A program made the position numbers and the translations under genes. Source: an uncultured Clostridia bacterium (GTDB taxonomy: Bacteria; Bacillota; Clostridia; TANB77; CAG-508). Taken from it: DNA of 64,000 nucleotides. Under the pieces are notes generated by a model, which made no database searches, was not told the DNA's origin, and was given only the letters and a program-made list of their open reading frames with translations. The DNA is taken from assembly GCA_948502395.1 (NCBI GenBank), contig CAOPES010000002.1, forward strand, positions 124,001-188,000. The letters are read 5' to 3'. Shown here piece by piece: positions 23,932-33,087 of this stretch (within the stretch, counting starts at the first letter, position 1; each line of letters opens with the position of its first letter).

Positions 23932-25512
23932 TTATTTTGCTTTCATTACTTCTTTTAAAAATTCTATTTCTTCTTCTACATTTAGTCTCATAAATATTGG
24001 TTCGCCTTTTTCTATAACTTTTGCATTTTCTATTTTGTCATATGATTGTAAACTTTCCCAAGTTTTTAAGCTTTCATCTTGTATTCCTATTTGCCTCAAA
24101 ATATTTTCTGATGTATGTTCCATAAATGGTTTTATCAGAATTGCAATTTTTCTTAAATTTTCAATTAAGTGATACATTGATGATTGCAACTTTTCTTTTT
24201 GTTCTTCATCTTTTGCTAATTGCCATGGCATTGTTTCATCTATATATTTGTTTGTTCTTGAAACTATTGTCCATATTTCTTGTAGTGCGTTTGATATTTC
24301 GTATTCTTCCATTTTAGCTTCAAATTTACTGATTTGTTCTAATGTGAATTGTTCAAATTCTTTGTCTACATCATTTGGTGTTCCATTGTATTTTGGAACA
24401 ATTCCACCAAAGTATTTGTTTACCATTGATACGGTTCTGTTTAATAAATTACTTAAATCGTTACATAAATCGCAATTATATCTTTCTACAAATTCTTCTG
24501 GTGTAAATACTCCGTCTTGTGATACTGGTACAACTTTTAATATAAAATATTTTGTTGCATCTAGTCCATATCTGTCTATTAGTGTTTCTGGATATATTAC
24601 ATTTCCTTTTGATTTTGACATTTTTCCGTCTTTCATCATTATCCAGTTGTGTACTAATATTGTTTTTGGAAGTGGTAAATCTAATGCCATTAAGAATATT
24701 GGCCAATATATTAAGTGAAATCTTGCTATATCTTTTCCAACTACTTGTAAGTCTGCTGGCCAATATTTTTTGAATAATGTATCATCTTCTGATAAATATC
24801 CTAATGCTGTTAAATAGTTTGTTAATGCGTCTACCCATACATAAATTACATGTTTTGGGTCTTTTAATACTTTTATTCCCCAGTCAAATGATGTTCTTGT
24901 TACACATAGGTCTTCTAATCCTGGTTTTATAAAGTTGTTTATCATTTCGTTTTTTCTATATGCTGGTTTTATAAAGTCTGGGTGTTCTTCGTAATATTTT
25001 AAAAGTCTGTCTGCATATTTTTTCATATTGAAGAAATATGATTCTTCTTTCATTAGTTTTACTTCTCTTCCACAGTCTGGACATTTTCCGTCTACTAATT
25101 GTGTTTCTGTAAAAAATGTTTCACAAGGTACACAGTACCAACCTTCGTATTCCCCTTTGTAGATGTCTCCTTGTTCCATAAAACGGTCAAATATTTTTTG
25201 TACAATTTTTGTGTGTCTTTCTTCTGTTGTTTGAATATAGTCGTCATATTCTATTTCCATTTTTGCCCATAGTGCTTTTGCTTCTTTTGCTATTTCATCT
25301 ACATATTGTTTTGGTGTTTTTCCTGCTTGTTCTGCTTTTTCTTGTATTTTTTGTCCATGTTCGTCTGAACCTGTTAACATATATGTGTCTTTTCCTTTTA
25401 ATTTCTCGTATTTTTTTATGCTGTCTGTTACAACTTCTGTATATGCTGTTCCTATGTGATATTTACCACTTGGGTAGTAAATTGGGGTTGTTATATAAAA
25501 TTTATTACTCAT
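23932..25512 (-). CDS. metG: Methionyl-tRNA synthetase
   Basis: Charges tRNA-Met. 526 residues. HIGH-type motif YHIGTAYTE, KMSKS motif GKMSKSKGNV, and a zinc knuckle CVPCETF...CPDCGREV. The C-terminal tRNA-binding (Trbp111-like) domain is absent, as in shorter variants. The ATG at 25512 (MSNKFYITTPIYYP) has AAAAGGAGATG upstream; the in-frame ATG 8 codons earlier overlaps that ribosome site. It is probably cotranscribed with the deacetylase, a pairing not obviously functional. Confidence 0.95.
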   Translation of the reverse strand: MSNKFYITTPIYYPSGKYHIGTAYTEVVTDSIKKYEKLKGKDTYMLTGSDEHGQKIQEKAEQAGKTPKQYVDEIAKEAKALWAKMEIEYDDYIQTTEERHTKIVQKIFDRFMEQGDIYKGEYEGWYCVPCETFFTETQLVDGKCPDCGREVKLMKEESYFFNMKKYADRLLKYYEEHPDFIKPAYRKNEMINNFIKPGLEDLCVTRTSFDWGIKVLKDPKHVIYVWVDALTNYLTALGYLSEDDTLFKKYWPADLQVVGKDIARFHLIYWPIFLMALDLPLPKTILVHNWIMMKDGKMSKSKGNVIYPETLIDRYGLDATKYFILKVVPVSQDGVFTPEEFVERYNCDLCNDLSNLLNRTVSMVNKYFGGIVPKYNGTPNDVDKEFEQFTLEQISKFEAKMEEYEISNALQEIWTIVSRTNKYIDETMPWQLAKDEEQKEKLQSSMYHLIENLRKIAILIKPFMEHTSENILRQIGIQDESLKTWESLQSYDKIENAKVIEKGEPIFMRLNVEEEIEFLKEVMKAK

Positions 25513-25575
25513 CTGCTTTTCATCTCCTTTTTTCATACAGATATATTACCACTTTTTTGCCAAAATATCAAGAAA

Positions 25576-25608
25576 AAGAAACCATTTTATGTTAGTTTCT
25601 TTTTTCTT
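25576..25608 (-). terminator. Terminator after the P-type ATPase
   Basis: GAAACTAACATAAAATGGTTTC hairpin and a T-rich tail follow the stop at 25614 on the minus strand. Confidence 0.6.
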
Positions 25609-25613
25609 TATTA

Positions 25614-28355
25614 TTATTCATCTTTTGCTGTGTTTACTTTGAATAATTTGAATATTTCAACAATTACTAGTGGAGCTAAAATTAGGCCTACTAATTCTAA
25701 AACATTTTGTGTTGGTAATACTGGTATACTAAATATTGTTCTTAATCCAGGGATTGCTAGAATCACAAACATTAGAGCTGCTGATGCTACCACTGCCCAA
25801 ATTAATTTTGTATTATTAAATACTTTTGTTTTAAATATTGATTTTTTATTATTCCTTATATTAAATACATGTACCAATTCTGATAATGCTAGTGTTACAA
25901 ATGCCATTGTTTGACCTACTTCTATTTTAGATTGGTCTAGTGTTAATCCATCTATTGGAGTTGTTGTTGTACCTAGTCCTATTGCAAATGCTGCAAGTGT
26001 TAGAAGTCCTATCATTGCACCTTGATATACTACTCTCCAAGTCATCCCTTTTGTAAATACTCCTTGATTTGGTTTTGCTGGTTTTCTTTGCATTATATCA
26101 CTATTTGCTGGGTCAAATGCTAATGCTAATGCTGGTAATGAGTCTGTTACTAAATTTATCCACAATATATGAATTGGCAATAATATTTCTAAATGTGTTA
26201 TATCTGTTATTCCAAACCATTTTGCAAATACTGGTGTTAGTAATGTTGCTAGGAACAATACAACTATTTCTCCTACATTGCTTGATAATAAGAATTGTAT
26301 TACTTTTAAGATATTGTCATATATTCTTCTTCCTTCTTCTACTGCTGATACGATTGTTGCAAAATTATCATCTGTTAAAATTACATCTGCTGCTTCTTTT
26401 GCTACATCTGTTCCTACAATTCCCATTGCACAACCTATATCTGCTGTTTTTAAAGCTGGACTGTCATTTACTCCGTCACCTGTCATTGCTACTATTTCAC
26501 CATTTTTTTGCCATGCTTTTACTATTCTAACTTTGTGCTCTGGTGATACCCTTGCATATACAGAATATTTTCTGACATTTTTTTGTAATTCTTCATCTGT
26601 CATTTTTTCTAATTCTGCACCTGTTATTGCCTCATCTTCATTTTCTAAAATCCCTAGTTTTTTTGCTATTGCTGTTGCCGTAATTTTGTGGTCACCTGTA
26701 ATCATAACTGTTTTTATTCCTGCTGTTTTACATTTTTCAACTGCTATTTTTGCTTCTTCTCTTGCTGGGTCTATCATTCCTACCATTCCAACAAATATTA
26801 GGTTACTTTCGATATTTTCCATTTCTTCTTTTGTTGGTTTATGGTCTATTTCTTTATATGCACAGCCTAACACTCTTAGTGCTTCTTTTGCCATTTCTTC
26901 GTTGTGTTCTCTTATTTTATTTATATAACTTCCTAGGTCTTCATTTATTTTTCCATTAATTTCATAAGCTGTACATCTTGATAATAATTCGTCTATTCCA
27001 CCTTTTGTATAAACAATATATTTTCCGTCTTGTTCATTTACAGTTGTCATTAGTTTTCTATCTGAGTCAAATGGCACTTCTTCTATTCTTGGTGTTCTGT
27101 CATAAATACTTGGGTCAAAATCTAACTTAAACGCCATATCAACTAAGGCTGTCTCTGTTGGGTCTCCTGTTAAAGTTCCGTCATTTGATATTTTTGTATC
27201 ATTACATAGCATATTTGCATATACTAATTTTTTTAACTGTGCGTCTATCTCGTTTTCTTTGATATTGCTTAATTCTCTTACTCCATTGTTCCAAAATACC
27301 TTTTCAACTGTCATTTTGTTTTGTGTTAATGTTCCAGTTTTATCAGAACATATAACAGTTGCACTTCCTAGAGTTTCAACTGCTGGCAATTTTTTTACAA
27401 TCGCATTTTTCTTGACCATTTTTTGCACACCAATTGCTAAAACTATTGTTGAAACTGCAACCAAACCTTCTGGAATTGCTGCAACTGCTAAGCTTACAGC
27501 TGTCATAAACATATGAATTGGTTCTTTTCCTTGAATTAGCCCAATTATAAATATGAATACACAAATTGCTAATGCTGCTATTCCCAAAGTTTTACCTAAT
27601 TTATTTAACTTATCTTGAAGTGGTGTGGTTTGTTCTTCTGTATTATCAAGCATACCTGCTATTTTTCCAACCTCAGTCTCCATTCCTGTTGCAACAACTA
27701 TACCTTTTCCCCTTCCATATGTTACTAAGCTAGAAGAAAATAGCATATTTACTCTATCACCAAGTCCAACTTGGCTATCTTCTATTACATCTGTATTTTT
27801 CTCAACTGGCACAGATTCTCCTGTTAAAGATGCTTCTTGTGATTTTAAATTTACAGCTTCAATTACCCTTAAATCTGCTGGTATATAATCACCTGTATCT
27901 AAAACAACTACATCCCCTGGAACTAAATCTTTTGCTGGAACAACAGTTATCTCTCCATTTCTAATAACCTTTGCCGCATGGTCTGTCAACTTCTGCAAAG
28001 CTTCCAAAGACTTTTCTGCTTTTGCTTCTTGAGTTACACCTATAATCGCATTTACAATTACAACAATTAAAATAATTATAGTATCTGTAATCCCTTCTCC
28101 TTCTGCTATTCCTACCGCTCCTGATACAATTGCAGCAATTATCAAAACAATTATTGAAAAATCCTTAAACTGCTCCAATAACTTTTGGGCAAGTGACTTT
28201 TTCTTTTTTGCTTTTAATTGATTTAAACCATATTTCTCTCTTCTTTTTTGAACTTCTTCACTTTCTAATCCTTTTGCTACATCTGTGTTTAGTTCTTTTT
28301 CTACTTCACTTATTTTTTTGCTGAACCATTTTGCTTCTTTTTGCTTGTTTTCCAA
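25614..28355 (-). CDS. P-type cation ATPase (PII, SERCA-like; Ca2+ or Mn2+ export)
   Basis: About 913 residues. N-terminal cation-ATPase domain, TGES actuator motif (SLTGESVPVEK), phosphorylation site CSDKTGTLTQNKM, TGDH and MTGDGVNDSPALK hinge motifs, and 10 predicted helices including the PEGL segment VAAIPEGLVAV of helix 4 and NLVTDSLPALALAFDP of helix 6. These ion-site residues suit Ca2+/Mn2+ pumps. A probable yybP-ykoY (Mn2+) riboswitch upstream supports manganese export. I place the start at TTG 28355 because AAGGAG lies 7 bp before it; the GTG at 28364 would overlap that site. Confidence 0.92.
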   Translation of the reverse strand: MENKQKEAKWFSKKISEVEKELNTDVAKGLESEEVQKRREKYGLNQLKAKKKKSLAQKLLEQFKDFSIIVLIIAAIVSGAVGIAEGEGITDTIIILIVVIVNAIIGVTQEAKAEKSLEALQKLTDHAAKVIRNGEITVVPAKDLVPGDVVVLDTGDYIPADLRVIEAVNLKSQEASLTGESVPVEKNTDVIEDSQVGLGDRVNMLFSSSLVTYGRGKGIVVATGMETEVGKIAGMLDNTEEQTTPLQDKLNKLGKTLGIAALAICVFIFIIGLIQGKEPIHMFMTAVSLAVAAIPEGLVAVSTIVLAIGVQKMVKKNAIVKKLPAVETLGSATVICSDKTGTLTQNKMTVEKVFWNNGVRELSNIKENEIDAQLKKLVYANMLCNDTKISNDGTLTGDPTETALVDMAFKLDFDPSIYDRTPRIEEVPFDSDRKLMTTVNEQDGKYIVYTKGGIDELLSRCTAYEINGKINEDLGSYINKIREHNEEMAKEALRVLGCAYKEIDHKPTKEEMENIESNLIFVGMVGMIDPAREEAKIAVEKCKTAGIKTVMITGDHKITATAIAKKLGILENEDEAITGAELEKMTDEELQKNVRKYSVYARVSPEHKVRIVKAWQKNGEIVAMTGDGVNDSPALKTADIGCAMGIVGTDVAKEAADVILTDDNFATIVSAVEEGRRIYDNILKVIQFLLSSNVGEIVVLFLATLLTPVFAKWFGITDITHLEILLPIHILWINLVTDSLPALALAFDPANSDIMQRKPAKPNQGVFTKGMTWRVVYQGAMIGLLTLAAFAIGLGTTTTPIDGLTLDQSKIEVGQTMAFVTLALSELVHVFNIRNNKKSIFKTKVFNNTKLIWAVVASAALMFVILAIPGLRTIFSIPVLPTQNVLELVGLILAPLVIVEIFKLFKVNTAKDE

Positions 28356-28419
28356 ACTTACCACTCCTTATTTCTATTTTTAACAAATTTTACTAAAATT
28401 ATGCTACTCTTTTTGGGTT

Positions 28420-28540
28420 TTGGGTGTTTTTGGGTGTTTTTGGGGACAGTCCTTAAAAACACCCAAAACTTTTATTGCTTTTCTATTTACTTTTCATTTT
28501 CTCTTAGGGTGTTTTTAAGGACTGTCCCCAAAAACACCCT
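28420..28540. repeat. REP-like palindromic repeat, family A (ATPase leader)
   Basis: Same two-unit design as at 5649 and 9636, with a partial tandem duplication of GGGTGTTTTT at the left edge. It lies between the riboswitch terminator and the ATPase start. Confidence 0.85.
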
Positions 28541-28552
28541 TGACTTAAAAAT

Positions 28553-28697
28553 CAAAAAAGACTTTTAAAAGGATTTTTTGTTTCCTTTTAAAAGTCTCGC
28601 TTACTATTTTTATAGCTTACTAACCAGATACTCTTTTGTATCGCGACTGTTGATTAGTAATTGAAAGCTACTCCCTTTTAATTTTAGTTTTTTGTTA
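28553..28697 (-). ncRNA. Probable yybP-ykoY (Mn2+) riboswitch
   Basis: The minus-strand leader contains AAAGGGAGTAGCTTTCAATT followed by a CAGTCGCGATAC segment and GAGTATCTGG, which resemble the two conserved metal-binding loops of the yybP-ykoY class. It ends in a strong terminator (GACTTTTAAAAGG...CCTTTTAAAAGTC then T, 28555-28598). This class is known upstream of P-type ATPases. I assigned it by motif only, without folding. Confidence 0.6.
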
Positions 28698-28702
28698 TTC
28701 TT

Positions 28703-28732
28703 ATTTTATATCTTTTTGGATTACATTGTCAA
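28703..28732 (-). promoter_or_regulatory. Promoter of the ATPase riboswitch leader
   Basis: TTGACA (28727-28732), 18 bp, TAAAAT (28703-28708) on the minus strand. Confidence 0.6.
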
Positions 28733-28857
28733 GTGTTTTAGATTTTTTCTGCGTCAAATAATTTTTACTCAAATATTTGACATTTGGTAAAATTTATAGT
28801 AATATAAATATAGATAGAATTAATTAAGTATTTTATCAATATAATAAAAAAGAGAAA

Positions 28858-28936
28858 AGAGCTTATAGCTCAATTCTCTGAGTTGTTTGGATTGATGTTT
28901 TCCTTGGCTGGGGCTACATCAATCTCTTTTTTTGTC
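28858..28936 (-). terminator. Two hairpins after the OB-fold gene
   Basis: On the minus strand TTGATGT...ACATCAA (about 28893-28929) is followed by GAGCTATAAGCTC within a longer AGAGAA/TTTTCTC stem and T run (28847-28885). The region 28733-28857 shows nothing else. Confidence 0.5.
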
Positions 28937-28956
28937 ATTTTAAATGTGTTGTTTAT

Positions 28957-29241
28957 TCATTTTAACACATTCTCTAAAATAACCTTATCTCCTTCTAAAA
29001 AAGCTTGTAGCACAACCATATCACCAACGTCAAAATCCCTATAAATCAAATCAGCCATTTCATTATATGCACGCACTTCCAGCTGTATTGATTTATCTAT
29101 GTTGCTATTTCTAAAACCTTCTTCTGTCTTTAATACAAACGTTGCCTTTGATATCAATTTTTTACTATTAAAAAAGAAGTTAAATTCAACATCTGAAATA
29201 ATCGTTCCAGATAAATAACATATATTTATATTTGTTTTCAT
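28957..29241 (-). CDS. Small OB-fold (single-strand DNA-binding-like) protein
   Basis: 94 residues. MKTNINICYLSGTIISDVEF, then KATFVLKTEEG, DKSIQLEVRAYNEMADLIYR and GDMVVLQAFLEGDKVILENV match the strand order of SSB/PriB-type OB folds; it lacks the acidic C-terminal tail of a replicative SSB. It lies downstream of the second SUMF1-type gene. The stop is TGA, which shows that UGA terminates in this organism. The ribosome site is weak (GAAAGAA). Confidence 0.65.
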   Translation of the reverse strand: MKTNINICYLSGTIISDVEFNFFFNSKKLISKATFVLKTEEGFRNSNIDKSIQLEVRAYNEMADLIYRDFDVGDMVVLQAFLEGDKVILENVLK

Positions 29242-29357
29242 AATTTAATATTCTTTCATATGCTGATACTTCCATTGTTTATTCCTTTACCATTTTTTAT
29301 TTATCTTTCATCTCTATACTTTCCAAATGAGAGCTTCCAGGCTTTCAGTGGTCAGTA

Positions 29358-30990
29358 TTACCTTATGTAAAGCACAGGGCGGAAGCCAATGTCGATGCTG
29401 AACCCAGTAGCGGAACCGTTGCCGTGGCGGATAGACACAGGGCCGTCGCTACCGTAGTTGCCGAAACCACCCCCACGAAGAACAGCAAACGTCGTTCCAG
29501 AACTTCCGTTTGCAGTAGTGTGATTTCCTGTTTCAGTAGTCCATTCCCACATATTTCCTGCCATGTCGTATATATTTTTTACTTTTGTTTCATCTGCTGC
29601 TCCTGTCGCTAGTTCTTTATATATATAATAATTATAATTTGTGTCATCATATGAATTTAATGCAAATTCATATTGGTCTCTTATTGATGTTCCTAATGTT
29701 ACTCTTCCTGACGTTATATTTGCTTTTTTATATTTTGTTGCTACTGTCCAATAATCATTTTTATTATTTGCTACCCCTGTTGCATTTCTATTTGCATATC
29801 TATGTAAGGCATATAATGTATTTGCTGTTATTGTAGTATTGTCTAAATAATTTCCGTAATTTTTACTATCCATTCCTATTCCACTATATTTGCTATCACT
29901 TGCCATCCACTTTACAGCTGTATCCCATGCATAACTATCCACTAATCCACTTGTTACTGATGTACTTGCTTTATACATATTTTCAGAAACTTTTTTAGCT
30001 TTTTCTTGTGATATATAATTCCAGCTTTGTGTTCCTTTTTGTACTATTGGCCTCATACTTAATACTTCCTCAGAGTTCTTCTTTTCTTCTTTATAATATG
30101 TTGCTCCTTCACTATCTGCGTAAAAATCTGCATCTCTTGGCACTCCTGCTTCATATCTTCCTATATAAAATCCACCATATTTTGTTACACTTGCGTAATT
30201 TCCACCATTATCTGACCAACCTGTTATAGCTTGCCCAGCATTTGTATATCCTGATGGTACTGTTGTGTAGTACCATTGCTTGCTTTTATACTCTTCCCAA
30301 TATGATGCTAATCCATGATTTCCTGTTCCATTATCATCTGTTTTTTCGTACGTTATTCCATTTGTTCCTGAACATGGTATCCACACAAATTGATTCCCTT
30401 TTTTGCTGTTGCTATCATCGTCTCCCATTTTGTCTGAAATTACTAGTCCTGTTGATGGCGTTCCTGTTACATAGTAAAATCCTGTTGGTATTACTGCTTT
30501 GTTCATTTTGTCTTCTTTTTCTGTTATTACTGCTCTAACACTTTGTTCTTTTAATAATGCTTCTTCCGCACTTCCTTTTTCTGCATTTGCTAGTGTTATT
30601 TCTTCTAGATTGTTTTTTTCTAATGTTTGTTTTTCTTCTGTTCCACCTGTTATTTCACTTAGTGTGTATTCTTTGTTTTTGTATGTTACTGTTCCTTTTG
30701 CTATGTTTGCTGTTATTCCGTCTTTTTTTCCTAGTTCTGTTAGTATGTATTCGTCTTCTTGCATGTCTGTTGCACTTCCATAGTATTCTGACATTATTCC
30801 TAGTGCTTCTGTTTGCAAGTATTCTAAGTCTCCTGCTGCGTTTGTTTTTTCTTTTGCTTGTACTGCTTTTCCTAGTATTCCATTGTCTCCTGTTAATGTG
30901 CTTATTGCTACTCCGTGCTAGTATTAATAACACTATTATTGTGATTACTAGTGCTATTAAGGTAATTCCTTTGTTTTTTTGTTTTTTCAT
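29358..30990 (-). CDS. Pilin-like N-terminus plus SUMF1/C-type-lectin-fold protein, copy 2 (candidate DGR target), +1 frameshift at CGG
   Basis: Paralogue of the gene at 596-2221. The first 25 codons from ATG 30990 read KGITLIALVITIIVLLILA, then CGG at 30913-30915. Copy 1 has GCA GGA GTA GCG here, copy 2 GCA C GGA GTA GCA, so one C is extra. Skipping it joins a 518-residue frame; total 543 against 541 in copy 1. The SUMF1 domain keeps GGFYIGRYEAG and YDMAGNMWEWT, and ends RGGG-(variable)-IGFRPVLYIR. The 3' end (about 29330-29510) is strikingly GC-rich. Ribosome site AAGGGAG. If translation starts only at an internal ATG near 30818, the pilin signal is lost. Confidence 0.8.
29391..29468 (-). 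other. Candidate DGR variable region of copy 2
   Basis: 26 codons between RGG and IGFRP. Codons include TTC, GGC, AAC, TAC, AGC, GAC, GGC, ATC, CGC, CAC, GGC, AAC, TTC, AGC, ATC, GAC: third base C throughout the variable positions, unlike the A/T-ending codons elsewhere. This fits adenine-specific diversification of AAC codons copied from a template repeat. GC-rich sequence continues past the stop codon to about 29326, where homing-site elements normally lie. Confidence 0.65.
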
Positions 30991-31093
30991 TTTTTCTACT
31001 CCCTTCTTTTGTTTTGCATAAATATTTTATATGTTTTTTCGATTTATGTTAATAGATGGTTAGCACTTTTGTTTTTTTATTTTTTTGATAATA

Positions 31094-31127
31094 CAAAAAA
31101 GGTAGTAACTTTGTGATTTACTACCTT
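31094..31127 (-). terminator. Terminator of the HipA-like gene
   Basis: AAGGTAGTAAATCAC...GTTACTACCTT hairpin followed by TTTTTTG on the minus strand, right after the stop at 31134. Confidence 0.85.
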
Positions 31128-31133
31128 AATTAT

Positions 31134-32342
31134 TTATGCTTTTTCTTCCAAGCATTCTATTCTCTTTTTATATCCTTCATATAATTTGTTAATTTCTTCA
31201 TCTGAAAGCTTAGTATAGTTCTTATATTCAACTAGCATTGACCTATAAAAATCCGCCAATTCTTTCAACTTTTTTATTTGACTATCTGTTATATCTTTTT
31301 TTAATATTTTTTCTAATTTTCTACTTGGAATCAATTCTTTTGTAAAACATTTTACTTCACCTTCTTTAAAGTCCCAATAACTTGTTGTTACATTTGTATT
31401 CATACTTCTTCCAGTATCAAATATTGGGCATATCCTTTTCCATTCCAGTGTTTGTACATCTCTTATAATTCCAAAATTATTTAAATGTCTATCTTCATTT
31501 AGCATAATGTAATCCAACAAGAACATCTTTTGCAAGTACTCTTCTGCATCTGGAACATTGTGTTTTTTTAGTATTTGTAAATATGTATAATAATCTTCAA
31601 TCGTTTTTGTTATTTTGCCTTTTTCTTCTGTTAGTATACTATGGGCTGGTATAATTTCTTCATTTTTATCTATTATACATTTGCATACACTAACTAAATT
31701 GTCTTGTCTTTTGCTGTGTATTATCTCTATACTATATTCAACATATGGAACTTCTAAAATTTCACATATCTTGCTTGCCAATACTTCATTTATTGGCTCA
31801 AAATTATGAATTGTTCCTGCTCCTTTATATAAATAATTTTCGTTGTTTTGCTTTATCCACACTTTTTTTAGCTGACCATTTGCAGTATTGTTTGGTGTTC
31901 TGTCTGAATGTTCATTTGATGTTTGTTTTAGGGTTGTTCCTGCTCCACTACCATATGTGGCATCTGCGAAACTAAAACTGTTGTAATCTTTATCAAAATA
32001 ATTTATATTTTCCCATTGTAAATTACTGTCTTTTTCTGGTTTAAACCAGTACTGGTCTGATAATGATAATGCATAGTCTCTGCTTGTTAATTCTTTTATA
32101 CTATTAACACCGAATATCTCAATGATTTCTTTTACATTGTCTCTATATACAGGAATTCCCCTTTCGTTAAACCAATTGTTTAATTCAATTACTCTTTTTT
32201 CGTCATCTATGTTTTTTATGTTTAATGGGGCATATTCTATGTTGTATATTTCTTCTATATTTGTTATTACATTTAAGTCTTTATCAAATTCGAATTTTAA
32301 TACTTCTGTATTTTGATTCATTAAAATATATTTTTCCTTCAT
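31134..32342 (-). CDS. HipA-like kinase-fold protein
   Basis: 402 residues. The C-terminal part has the HipA/CtkA-type kinase core: catalytic loop LNEDRHLNNFGI (DRHxxN) and metal-binding PIFDTGRSM (FDxG). The central loop ADATYGSGAGTTLKQ may correspond to the flexible ATP-loop. The N-terminal 110 residues are not like HipA and may bind DNA or substrate (NSIKELTSRDYALSLSDQYW). No HipB-like antitoxin gene lies next to it, so a classical toxin-antitoxin role is not supported. It is an isolated gene after tRNA-Glu. GAAAGAGG precedes the ATG. Confidence 0.75.
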   Translation of the reverse strand: MKEKYILMNQNTEVLKFEFDKDLNVITNIEEIYNIEYAPLNIKNIDDEKRVIELNNWFNERGIPVYRDNVKEIIEIFGVNSIKELTSRDYALSLSDQYWFKPEKDSNLQWENINYFDKDYNSFSFADATYGSGAGTTLKQTSNEHSDRTPNNTANGQLKKVWIKQNNENYLYKGAGTIHNFEPINEVLASKICEILEVPYVEYSIEIIHSKRQDNLVSVCKCIIDKNEEIIPAHSILTEEKGKITKTIEDYYTYLQILKKHNVPDAEEYLQKMFLLDYIMLNEDRHLNNFGIIRDVQTLEWKRICPIFDTGRSMNTNVTTSYWDFKEGEVKCFTKELIPSRKLEKILKKDITDSQIKKLKELADFYRSMLVEYKNYTKLSDEEINKLYEGYKKRIECLEEKA

Positions 32343-32365
32343 TTATGACCTCTTTCTTTTATTTT

Positions 32366-32408
32366 AAAATCTCTATAAAAATTGATACTTCAATAATTAT
32401 AGAGATTT
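32366..32408 (-). terminator. Terminator of tRNA-Glu
   Basis: AAATCTCTATAATTATTG...AATTTTTATAGAGATTTT hairpin directly after the tRNA on the minus strand. Confidence 0.65.
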
Positions 32409-32412
32409 GTAT

Positions 32413-32487
32413 TGGTGACCCGTACGGGAATCGAACCCATGATTCCACCTTGAGAGGGTGGCGTCTTAGCCGCTTGACCAACGGGCC
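32413..32487 (-). tRNA. tRNA-Glu (anticodon CTC)
   Basis: Acceptor GGCCCGT pairs with ACGGGTC, CCA encoded. Anticodon stem CCACC/GGTGG with loop CTCTCAA gives anticodon CUC (reads GAG). Confidence 0.92.
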
Positions 32488-32525
32488 ATATAAGTTTAAA
32501 GTGCCTAATTATTTCGGCACTTTTA

Positions 32526-32554
32526 TTTATATCATTTTTTTATCGATACGTCAA
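32526..32554 (-). promoter_or_regulatory. Promoter of tRNA-Glu
   Basis: TTGACG (32549-32554), 17 bp, TATAAA (32526-32531) on the minus strand. A hairpin AAAGTGCC...GGCACTTT (32498-32523) follows and may be the mrnC terminator. Confidence 0.5.
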
Positions 32555-32569
32555 GACAAATTAATCAAA

Positions 32570-32965
32570 TCAATCAAATATTTTGTCAAAAATTTCTTTT
32601 AATCTATCTTCTTTCCCATTCAAATATAAGTAGCCTATTAATGCTTCAAATGCAGTAGCATACATGTAATCTTTAACATCGCAATTCTTTGGTAAATGGT
32701 GATTTTCTGCATTTCTTCCACGTCTAATTATATCTTTTTCTTCTTCTGTCAAATCATCCATAATATTTTGCAAAAATTCTGCCTGTGCCTGTGCTTTAAC
32801 ATATTTTATTGATTCTATATGTAACTTATGTGGTTTTAAATTTGTCCTATTTATAAGCTCTGTTCTAATAAACAGCTCATATACACAATCTCCAACATAT
32901 GCCCATGTAAGTGGAGACATCATATTAACTTCTGCTTCACTCTTTTCTAAATTTATAAACTTCAT
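32570..32965 (-). CDS. mrnC: Mini-ribonuclease III
   Basis: Processes 23S rRNA precursor in Firmicutes. 131 residues, RNase III catalytic domain only. SPLTWAYVGDCVYELFIR carries the conserved aspartate region, RRGRNAE the second motif, and YMYATAFEALIGYLYLNGK the EALIGY motif with the catalytic glutamate. GGAT precedes the ATG with long spacing. The stop is TGA. In Bacillus this gene follows cysS; here a family B repeat separates it from ylqF. Confidence 0.92.
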   Translation of the reverse strand: MKFINLEKSEAEVNMMSPLTWAYVGDCVYELFIRTELINRTNLKPHKLHIESIKYVKAQAQAEFLQNIMDDLTEEEKDIIRRGRNAENHHLPKNCDVKDYMYATAFEALIGYLYLNGKEDRLKEIFDKIFD

Positions 32966-32989
32966 CTATTTTAAGTATCCTTTCTGTTC

Positions 32990-33087
32990 ATGTCCATTGG
33001 GTGTCCATTGGGGACGTTTCTTTTTGGACAAAATGTCCATTAGGAAACGTCCCAGATGGACATTTTGTCCACTTTGGGACACATCAT
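32990..33087. repeat. REP-like repeat, family B
   Basis: GTCCATTGGGGACGTTTC and GGAAACGTCCC with ATGGACATTTTGTCC arms, spanning the whole gap between ylqF and mrnC and touching the ylqF stop codon. Confidence 0.85.

Noticed and set aside
30655..30990. Separate 111-residue protein at the start of SUMF1 copy 2
   Set aside because: After the pilin helix it becomes a Lys/Arg/Asn-rich out-of-frame translation of the same gene. It is the zero-frame product of the +1 shift.
29358..30990. Reverse transcriptase or template repeat of a DGR inside the window
   Set aside because: I searched both strands for the YxDD reverse-transcriptase motif within the listed proteins and for a second copy of the GC-rich 3' sequence, and found neither.
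31134..32342. HipBA toxin-antitoxin pair
   Set aside because: No HipB-like DNA-binding gene lies beside the kinase; tRNA-Glu and the SUMF1 gene flank it.
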